A DNA stretch of 21,371 nt. Source: a bacterium. GTDB taxonomy: Bacteria > Spirochaetota > UBA4802 > UBA5550. A program made the position numbers and the translations under genes. Positions within the stretch are counted from its first letter, which is position 1. Every line of letters begins with the position of its first letter. Location: positions 1 through 21,371 of the forward strand of contig JAAENB010000905.1 of assembly GCA_024224995.1 (NCBI GenBank), read 5' to 3'. Of the stretch, positions 15,793 through 21,371 are shown piece by piece. Under the pieces are notes generated by a model. The model was not told the origin of the DNA. It was given only the letters and a program-made list of their open reading frames with translations, and did not search any database.

Positions 15793-15897
15793 GGGAATTA
15801 GTCCTGTCTTTCCTCCACCCCTGTGATAATACATCGTGTATTGCACAGGGGTGTCGCCATCCGTGGCTCCGGTTCCGGAAAGACAGGACTAATTCCC
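15793..15897 (-). repeat. Long hairpin element, type B, copy 2 (inverted)
   Basis: A perfect 21-bp inverted repeat (15793-15813 against 15877-15897) encloses a 63-nt core. The core's reverse complement aligns gap-free with the core of copy 1 at 2260-2322. The internal stem here is CCCCTGTG/CACAGGGG plus AATAC/GTATT, differing from copy 1 but remaining fully paired. The arm reads GGGAATTAG ... CTTTCC. It fills much of the 204-base gap after the decarboxylase gene. No promoter is clear in the remaining sequence to 15956. Confidence 0.82.
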
Positions 15898-15956
15898 TGA
15901 CGGCGCGATAGTATCATAGTAATTTAAACTGCTAACGCTGTGCAGGGAACGTTGTT

Positions 15957-18134
15957 ATGGAAAACACAATTGTAAATAATAGATATGCGGGACAAAAGAA
16001 AACTTTTCCTTCGCTGAAGATGGCTGCCGGTTTTCCGGAACATATTCTTGTTGGGTATGCGCAGGTTTATTTTTCACGGAAATGGTATGTGGGGATTTTC
16101 TTTTGCGCGGCTACTTTTGTTATTCCTGCGGTGGGCGCGGCAGGTCTCGCGGGGCTGCTCCTTTCGAACCTGTTTGCGTGGCTGCTGGGTCTTTCGCGAA
16201 AACAGATCAATGATGGTTTTTTTGCCTATAATGGGCTTTTGACCGCTCTTGCGCTGGGTCTCTTCTATAGAATAAGTCTTCCCTTTGCTGCTATGCTTTG
16301 TATCGCTTCTTTCCTGGGTGTTCTTATTGCTGCCGGAGTACGGTCTTTGTGCGACCGGTACTTATTTGTGCCGGTGCTCTCGACTCCCTTTGTTCTTACT
16401 ACCTGGATTATTATCGCGGCAGGAGAAAAATTCGACGGGCTCATTTACGCGACAGAGTCCTTTGAGGTTTCCCTGTTGAGCGGTCTTCTGCCGGAGAGTG
16501 CTGCGTTTATGGTCCGGTCTTTTGGGGCCGCTTTTTTTCAGCTCAGTGTTCCGTCCGGCATTCTTGTCGCTTGCGGTATCCTCATATTCTCCCGGCAGGG
16601 CTTTATGCTGGCCGCGGGCGGGCTTTTTATTGGCGCTGCTTTTTATTCCTTTCTTGGCGGTGAGCAGTTCGATCTTCATAACCAGTGGATTGGGTTCAAC
16701 TTTGCCCTTACGGCGATTGCCGTTGGCGGCATGTTTGTTGTTCCGGGGTGGCGTTCGTTTCTCCTTGCTTTCGCCGCCGCTCTTCTTGCCGCTGTTATTT
16801 CCGCGGCTGCCGCCATTGTGCTTGCCCCTTTGAAACTGCCTCCCCTGGCGTTTCCTTTTATTGCCGCCACGTCCATTGTTATATACGCGCTCAAAAACCG
16901 GGTTTCTCCCCGTTTCCTGGAAACTATTAATTTCCCCCAGGATTCTCCGGAAAAAAATCTTGAACGGTCGAGAAATAAACAGGTCCGGTTTGTTTTTGGC
17001 GATATTCCTTCTTTTGAACTGCCCGTCTCCGGCGAGTGGTCCGTTTCCCAGGGCTTCAATGGAAAACATACTCACCAGGATCTCTGGGCTCACGCGTGGG
17101 ATTTTGAAATTCCCGGGTCCGGGGGGGCTTCTCTTGATGATTACTCCGCGTGGAAAAAACCCGTTTTCGCTCCTGGCGACGGCACTGTTGTACGGGTTAT
17201 TAATCATATTGAAGACAATACTCCGGGCCAGGTAAACTTGAAAGATAACTGGGGTAATACCATTGTGCTCCGGCACTATGGCCTGGTCTATTCCGCCCTC
17301 TCGCATCTCGCGCTGAATTCTATTAGCGTTAAAGAAGGCGATTCCGTTAAAAAAGGCCAGCCCCTTGCACTGGTGGGCAATAGCGGCAGAAGTCCCGTTC
17401 CCCACCTCCATTTCCAGGTCCAGTACAGCCCGGAACCGGGCGCTCCTACCGCTGACTCCAGACTTCTTCATTACCTGCTGCGGGAAGATGATTCCCGGAC
17501 ATGGATTACCTCGGGCGTTCCCGCTGCCGGTTCAAGAGTTATGCCGGTTTTCAGTGATTCGAAATTCTTTGATGCCGCTTCTTTTCCCGTTGGCGGCAAA
17601 TGGTCTTTTTCTGTTTTTAACGGAAAAAAAAGATGGGCCGAAACCTGGGAAACCAGGATCGATTTTGCCGGTAACCGGTCCCTGGTATGCCGCGAGAAAA
17701 AAACCAAAGTCGATTTTTTTGTTAATAAAAACTTTTTGCTCCTCCTGGATTACTCCGGTCCTTCGAACTCCGCCCTTGAGTGGTTCTTCCTGGGGCTTCC
17801 CCGGCTGCCCTTTTCCGGCAACCCGCTTTGCTGGTCCGATGAAATTCCGGCAAAAAAAATGATGAATCCTTTTCTTAATATTCTATTTGATATTATTGAA
17901 CCCTTTTATTCCCCGGCCGCGATTGTTTCCTCATCTCGCGCTACGAATACCCCTCGCAGGGGTCGCACCCCTCTTAACGGTTTTGCCGTTTGTTCTGTTC
18001 TTCACCTCAAACCCCGGGAAATCACTATTGAAACGTCCTTTGAGTTTAACAAGGGGCTTTCTTCTATCCTGGTTAAAAAAGGCGATGAACTAATTTTTGA
18101 AATTACACAGGAGAATACCAATGGCTATTCCTGA
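15957..18134 (+). CDS. Urea-transporter family protein fused to M23 peptidase domain
   Basis: 725 residues. Residues about 25-315 are hydrophobic with about ten membrane segments in two similar halves, including NGLLTALALG (92-101) and FNFALTAIAVGG (247-258), matching the urea transporter (UT) family. After a linker comes an M23/LytM-type domain (about 355-500): THQDLWAHAWDFEIP with His373, His379 and Asp382, PGDGTVV, SHL (His450), VKKGQPLALVGNSGRS and HLHFQ (His483, His485), so the zinc ligands appear present. A C-terminal region of about 200 residues is unassigned. The peptidase should face the periplasm. I recall similar UT-M23 fusions in other bacteria, so the join is probably real. The ribosome site (AGGGA) is weak. 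It overlaps the next gene by 14 bases. Confidence 0.82.
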   Translation: MENTIVNNRYAGQKKTFPSLKMAAGFPEHILVGYAQVYFSRKWYVGIFFCAATFVIPAVGAAGLAGLLLSNLFAWLLGLSRKQINDGFFAYNGLLTALALGLFYRISLPFAAMLCIASFLGVLIAAGVRSLCDRYLFVPVLSTPFVLTTWIIIAAGEKFDGLIYATESFEVSLLSGLLPESAAFMVRSFGAAFFQLSVPSGILVACGILIFSRQGFMLAAGGLFIGAAFYSFLGGEQFDLHNQWIGFNFALTAIAVGGMFVVPGWRSFLLAFAAALLAAVISAAAAIVLAPLKLPPLAFPFIAATSIVIYALKNRVSPRFLETINFPQDSPEKNLERSRNKQVRFVFGDIPSFELPVSGEWSVSQGFNGKHTHQDLWAHAWDFEIPGSGGASLDDYSAWKKPVFAPGDGTVVRVINHIEDNTPGQVNLKDNWGNTIVLRHYGLVYSALSHLALNSISVKEGDSVKKGQPLALVGNSGRSPVPHLHFQVQYSPEPGAPTADSRLLHYLLREDDSRTWITSGVPAAGSRVMPVFSDSKFFDAASFPVGGKWSFSVFNGKKRWAETWETRIDFAGNRSLVCREKKTKVDFFVNKNFLLLLDYSGPSNSALEWFFLGLPRLPFSGNPLCWSDEIPAKKMMNPFLNILFDIIEPFYSPAAIVSSSRATNTPRRGRTPLNGFAVCSVLHLKPREITIETSFEFNKGLSSILVKKGDELIFEITQENTNGYS
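17949..17990. repeat. Small hairpin repeats inside the UT-M23 gene
   Basis: ACCCCT-CGC-AGGGGT-CGC-ACCCCT (17949-17972) allows two alternative hairpins and is followed by AACGG-TTTTG-CCGTT (17976-17990). It is read in frame as a Thr/Pro/Arg/Gly-rich patch (around TNTPRRGRTPLNG) that looks unlike the surrounding protein. It may be an inserted repeat that kept the frame. Confidence 0.45.
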
Positions 18135-19473
18135 TAAATTTTGTTTCCGGACTCATAAACTACTCCGGGCTACCCTGGTATCGGCCTTAATTCTTCTTTT
18201 CTTTTCCGTGCCGCTTTTGGCGATGGACCTGGCCGCGTATAACAGGCTCATTGGCGATGGTTCCCGGGCTCGTGAGAAAAAAGATTTTAAGGCTGCCGAA
18301 GCCGCGTACCGGGGGGCGCTTAAAGAAGTTCCCCGTTCGGAAGAAGCTATGGTTGGGCTGCTGTATACCTTCATTGAAAAAGAAGATTATATTCAGGCCG
18401 AAAAAGTGCTGGCCGAAATCCGCGCGATTAATCCCTTAAATATCCGGATCAGGAAAGGCGCCGCCTGGACCTTTTATATGCGCGGCCGCTATGCCGATGC
18501 CGTGGATGAATACCGTTTTATTCTCGATGAAAGCGGCAACAACAGCGAGATCCGTCTTGGCCTGGGCCTCTCTCTCCTTATGTCCGGCAAGGCCGATGAA
18601 GCCCATGAAGAATGTTTAAAATGCAAAGACGATTTTAAAAATGACTCACGCATGGAAGTGTGCCTGGCGGAACAGCCGTCTTCCTGGACGCTTAAACCGC
18701 AGCTGTATCTTTCTTATATGAACTATACCGATGCCGTTAAAAAAACGTATTCCTTTTCCGTTTCCGGCCTCTTTGAAATTTTTCACTCTTCCGGATTTGG
18801 CATGCTGGGCGGCGGTTCGCTCCTGGTTTACCCGGAAGAATTTCCGGACAACAGTGTCTCGCCCCCGCCGGGTGAGTCGCCTCCCAGGATCACTACCGTA
18901 AACACCCAGTTTTCATCGGACCTGGCTTTTTATTATATTCAAAAAGAGTATTTTTTATGGAGCCATTGGTCCTTTCTTGCGGACAACTCCGGCGGTGACG
19001 CCAATGTCTTTTCTTTGTACGGAAACGTTCGCTTTGGGTTCCTCCATGCCGGTTCCGGTTTTAGCACGGGGCTCTACAACGATTTTGACACGTTCCAGTT
19101 TTCTCCGGAGCTTGGTATTTATTTTGCCGGGAATTTTTTAATCAAAGGCTCTTTGATGATCCAGCAAAGTACTAACTCAAGAGACATTCGCTACTCCCCG
19201 GCTCTCGATCTCGAAGCCCGGTTCAAAAAGCTGACGCTCCTTTCATCGTTTTACCTGGGCAAACGCTGGCATACGGTGGAAGACAACGGGCTTGTTGTGT
19301 GGAACAGTGATGAAGAATTTACCTGGGGCGGCAAGGTTAAAACCTTCTTTCTGCCCGGTGAAAAATATTCGCCCTTTCTTTCTCTCAGGCTCGATAAAGC
19401 CTGGAGACAGGATGGCGAGGAACAGGTTTCTTACACTTCCGGGATTACTGCCGGGATTATTTTTAATTTTTAA
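18121..19473 (+). CDS. TPR protein with C-terminal outer-membrane beta-barrel
   Basis: 450 residues from ATG 18121, chosen because AGGAGA lies six bases upstream; an upstream in-frame ATG at 18097 has no such site. A signal peptide (about 8-33, ending LLA) is followed by about four TPR-type helical repeats (about 35-175): AEAAYRGALKEVP, AEKVLAEIRAINP, YADAVDEYRFILDE and ADEAHEECLK. From about 195 the sequence alternates aromatic beta-strands and glycines and ends GIIFNF, with the terminal aromatic residue usual for outer-membrane barrels. Probable location: outer membrane with TPRs in the periplasm. Function unknown; an assembly or export role is an inference. The 14-base overlap with the UT-M23 gene implies coupled translation. 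Confidence 0.82.
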   Translation: MAIPDKFCFRTHKLLRATLVSALILLFFSVPLLAMDLAAYNRLIGDGSRAREKKDFKAAEAAYRGALKEVPRSEEAMVGLLYTFIEKEDYIQAEKVLAEIRAINPLNIRIRKGAAWTFYMRGRYADAVDEYRFILDESGNNSEIRLGLGLSLLMSGKADEAHEECLKCKDDFKNDSRMEVCLAEQPSSWTLKPQLYLSYMNYTDAVKKTYSFSVSGLFEIFHSSGFGMLGGGSLLVYPEEFPDNSVSPPPGESPPRITTVNTQFSSDLAFYYIQKEYFLWSHWSFLADNSGGDANVFSLYGNVRFGFLHAGSGFSTGLYNDFDTFQFSPELGIYFAGNFLIKGSLMIQQSTNSRDIRYSPALDLEARFKKLTLLSSFYLGKRWHTVEDNGLVVWNSDEEFTWGGKVKTFFLPGEKYSPFLSLRLDKAWRQDGEEQVSYTSGITAGIIFNF

Positions 19474-19505
19474 TTTTGATATACGTTTACTACGGGAGAC
19501 TTTTT

Positions 19506-20159
19506 ATGAACATGATACTGAATTTTTTTATACAATCAACACCTTTGTCCCTTGCTGTTATGCTCTTCTTGCTTATTTCTTCTTCCCCGGCTTCGGCGAG
19601 AGAAGATGTTCCTCTTTTGTATGAAACCTCCTTTGCCCTGGAAACCCAGGGGAAATACGCGGCCGCGCTTAAGAATGTGCTCAAAATCGTGCGGGAAAAT
19701 CCTGAGGAGTATACCGCTGTGCTCCGGGCAGGGTGGCTGTGCTACCTGAATAAAAATTATTCTGCTTCTGTTGAATATTATGAAAAAGCCGGGGATCTTT
19801 TTCCCGATTCTATTGAACCGGTTCTGGGGATTTATTATCCCCTTCTGGCTTCTAAAAAATTCGATGACGCGGAAGATGCCATGCGTAAGGTTATTGCCAT
19901 TGACGCGAAGAACTATACCGCAGGCAGCCGCCTGGCGTACCTGCTGTTTCTACAGGGCCGCTATGGTGACGCGAAAAAACACTATGAACGGATGCTTGCC
20001 CTGTTTCCCGGGAATCTCGAAATGAAACTGGGGCTGGGGTGGACCTTTGTTCGTATGGGGAATAAAAAGAAAGCGGTTGAGCTTTTTAGTGAAGTGCTGC
20101 GGGTGAGCAGGTCGAACGCGAACGGGAAAGCCGGGTTGGCTGCTGCCGGAAAGATGTAA
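19506..20159 (+). CDS. Secreted TPR protein
   Basis: 217 residues from ATG 19506 (GGGAG seven bases upstream). A signal peptide (about 1-31, ending SPASA) precedes about five TPR repeats that fill the rest: KYAAALKNVLKIVRENP, NYSASVEYYEKAGDLFP, KFDDAEDAMRKVIAID, RYGDAKKHYERMLALFP and NKKKAVELFSEVLRV. It is similar in kind to the TPR half of the preceding protein but lacks a barrel. It probably scaffolds partners in the periplasm. The gap to the preceding gene is 32 bases, suggesting the same operon. Downstream, 20160-20244 separates it from the convergent regulator gene; only a weak 5-bp stem (GGGCA/TGCCC near 20169-20187) is visible there. Confidence 0.82.
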   Translation: MNMILNFFIQSTPLSLAVMLFLLISSSPASAREDVPLLYETSFALETQGKYAAALKNVLKIVRENPEEYTAVLRAGWLCYLNKNYSASVEYYEKAGDLFPDSIEPVLGIYYPLLASKKFDDAEDAMRKVIAIDAKNYTAGSRLAYLLFLQGRYGDAKKHYERMLALFPGNLEMKLGLGWTFVRMGNKKKAVELFSEVLRVSRSNANGKAGLAAAGKM

Positions 20160-20244
20160 GTCCGGGCTGGGCATAGCGGTCCCTGCCCCTTCCGTTTAGG
20201 GTGCGGTTCTTTGTGAATTTTTCGTTTTTGGGGCTTGCTTCTGC

Positions 20245-20712
20245 TTACGTAAAGCACTCTTCCAGTTGAGTCATTTCCGGAAATCCCCAATATATGACGA
20301 ATTTCTGCAATCCGCCGGATTCCTGCGCCGAGAAAAAATATTGAGATGGATAACTATCCAGATCAACAGGATCTTCGGCAGCGGAAAGCTCCTCTACCAG
20401 CTGGTCCAGGTGCTCGTTTATGGCAATGGCGACAATCAGGGAAACAGACCGTTTAAAAAACTTCCGCATATCCAGGAACCGTTCATAAATATGGGCTTCC
20501 GGGTACACATGAATCCGTTTCCAGTTCGAAGCAAGATCCCGGAACTGGTACTTTATCTGCTTAAACGACTCGAGCGGAATTTCTTTTCTCTCCATAACAC
20601 GGTTCAAAAGCAGGATAATAATATCGCTCCTGGACATGTTCAGCTGCTTCGAAGCAGCTTCCACTTTTCCCAAAAGTTCGATGTTAATGTTAATTGTGGT
20701 ATTTATAAACAT
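20245..20712 (-). CDS. Probable tandem ribbon-helix-helix DNA-binding protein
   Basis: 155 residues. Residues about 5-42 read as a ribbon-helix-helix: strand TININIE, helix ELLGKVEAASKQLN, turn MSRSD, helix IIILLLNRVMER. Residues about 64-105 give a second, similar pattern: WKRIHVYPEA, IYERFLDMRKFFK, RSVSLIVAIAINEHLDQL. Two such units in one chain could form the DNA-binding fold that normally needs a dimer. The last 50 residues are acidic then aromatic and unassigned. GGAGG stands four bases before the ATG on the minus strand. It is a likely transcription regulator. Its target is unknown; the divergent lipoprotein gene at 20992 is one candidate. An antitoxin role is possible, but no toxin gene is adjacent. 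Confidence 0.72.
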   Translation of the reverse strand: MFINTTININIELLGKVEAASKQLNMSRSDIIILLLNRVMERKEIPLESFKQIKYQFRDLASNWKRIHVYPEAHIYERFLDMRKFFKRSVSLIVAIAINEHLDQLVEELSAAEDPVDLDSYPSQYFFSAQESGGLQKFVIYWGFPEMTQLEECFT

Positions 20713-20811
20713 AAGGCCTCCGGGGTTTTATTTGAAACTTTTTTCACCCCTTACTATTAGGACGAACGGGAAGTCCTTTTCATTAAAAAAAAATTTATTT
20801 TTTTGCGATTT

Positions 20812-20829
20812 TTTGAAAAAAAATTCAAA
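20812..20829. promoter_or_regulatory. Possible operator in the divergent intergenic region
   Basis: TTTGAA (20812-20817) and TTCAAA (20824-20829) form an inverted repeat with six A residues between, in the 279-base AT-rich region between the regulator gene and the RCC1 lipoprotein gene. Half-sites of this size suit a ribbon-helix-helix protein, but such repeats also arise by chance in AT-rich DNA. GTGAG/CTCAC (20833-20850) is a second small inverted repeat here. Confidence 0.25.
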
Positions 20830-20920
20830 TTCGTGAGAAATGCTCCTCACAGAAACCGTCCGGAAGGTCAATCTCAGCAAAATAAATTAATTTAAAAAAA
20901 ATAAAAAATTTTCAACGGAT

Positions 20921-20949
20921 TTTCCAGCTTCCTCTCACTTATATATAAT
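20921..20949 (+). promoter_or_regulatory. Putative promoter of the RCC1 lipoprotein gene
   Basis: TTTCCA (20921-20926) as a weak -35 and perfect TATAAT (20944-20949) as -10, spaced by 17 bases, with A/T tracts upstream. The ATG lies 42 bases downstream of the -10. It does not match the TGKCCGGT-type sites. Confidence 0.5.
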
Positions 20950-20991
20950 TACTTCGGTAATAGAATAATAAATATTTTAGAGGATGTATAT

Positions 20992-21371
20992 ATGAAAAAG
21001 AAGCAAAGCAATATGTTAAGGAAAGCGAAAGCGTTACTGCTGTTTTTCTTAATAGCAATTGTTGGAATAGCATGTGAGGTTGAGGAATCGGCTCTTCAAA
21101 ACGGTTTTCAAGCCGGGAAAAATACTCAGAGCGGCGCCCATAGCGGTGCCAGGATCAAGAGTATAGCGGCAGGCGGGAGTCATACCATAGGACTAAAAGC
21201 TAATGGTACAGTGCTGGCTGCCGGTCTGAATAGTTACGGTCAGACAAATATAAGTGCCTGCGATGATGTTGTACAGGTTTCAGCGAATCTCTATCATTCA
21301 GTAGCGCTGAAATCGGACGGTACGGCTGCAGCTACGGGGTGGAACGGTTATAACCAGTGTAATGTTACCGG
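20992..21371 (+). CDS. RCC1-repeat lipoprotein, 5' part (runs off window)
   Basis: The first 126 residues are present; the frame is open to the last base. The start at ATG 20992 is supported by AGAGGA seven bases upstream. Translation gives a basic N-terminus, a hydrophobic stretch and a lipoprotein-like GIAC (Cys28), then two units of an RCC1-type propeller: KSIAAGGSHTIGLKANGTV, AAGLNSYGQ and VQVSANLYHSVALKSDGT, ATGWNGYNQC. RCC1-like repeats usually build a seven-bladed propeller, so most of the protein lies beyond the window. In bacteria these are mostly surface or secreted proteins of unknown binding partner. This gene is not in the longer open-frame set because it is truncated at the edge. 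Confidence 0.85.
   Translation, partial: MKKKQSNMLRKAKALLLFFLIAIVGIACEVEESALQNGFQAGKNTQSGAHSGARIKSIAAGGSHTIGLKANGTVLAAGLNSYGQTNISACDDVVQVSANLYHSVALKSDGTAAATGWNGYNQCNVT

Noticed and set aside
16362..17471. Long open frame of 369 codons on the minus strand inside the UT-M23 gene
   Set aside because: It is antisense to a gene with clear UT and M23 motifs. Its translation is rich in Arg, Gly, Lys and Asn without domain signatures, as expected of a shadow frame.

Overview
The window looks like chromosomal DNA of a diderm (Gram-negative-type) bacterium. It encodes a periplasmic membrane-fusion protein, a TolC-like protein, a protein ending in a predicted outer-membrane barrel, and five lipoproteins. 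Genes are read from Shine-Dalgarno sites of the AGGAG type, and base composition is moderate. I cannot name the phylum. The mixture resembles poorly cultured lineages such as Spirochaetota or candidate phyla, but that is a guess. No rRNA, tRNA, CRISPR array, phage gene or transposase gene is visible.

Layout. (1) 1-273 holds no gene, only three hairpin repeats. (2) 274-2067, minus strand: a large lipoprotein of unknown function. (3) 2635-7684: three lipoproteins in a row, CotH-kinase/lamin-tail, triple lamin-tail only, and CotH-kinase/lamin-tail. (4) 7912-12862: DUF4956 membrane protein, membrane-fusion protein fused to a beta-propeller, TolC-like protein, and a VTC-type polyphosphate polymerase domain. 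(5) 13059-15752: an overlapping trio of PqqD-like protein, ATP-grasp ligase and fold-III PLP decarboxylase. (6) 15957-20159: urea-transporter/M23 peptidase fusion, TPR plus beta-barrel protein, TPR protein. (7) 20245-20712, minus strand: a probable tandem ribbon-helix-helix regulator, divergent from (8) a truncated RCC1-repeat lipoprotein that runs off the end.

How they may work together. CotH kinases, VTC domains and DUF4956 proteins are known to me as neighbours in many bacterial genomes. Here the same run also contains a periplasmic adaptor and a TolC-like protein but no recognisable ABC or RND pump. My inference is a trans-envelope system: VTC makes polyphosphate (or a related polyanion) in the cytoplasm, DUF4956 is the inner-membrane part, adaptor and TolC-like protein carry the product outward, and CotH/lamin-tail lipoproteins act at the surface. 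Three transcription units (first CotH gene, DUF4956 gene, PqqD gene) are preceded by the same 30-bp arrangement, TGKCCGGT-N14-TGTA, which suggests co-regulation.

A second striking layer is a family of dispersed hairpins. Four copies share an outer stem that begins GGAA(T/G)(A/T)AG and ends in a TTT(C/G)-type motif. The middle of the stem differs in each copy yet remains complementary. Two copies enclose a conserved 40-nt core and two a conserved 63-nt core, and the 63-nt core itself contains a hairpin with compensatory base changes.
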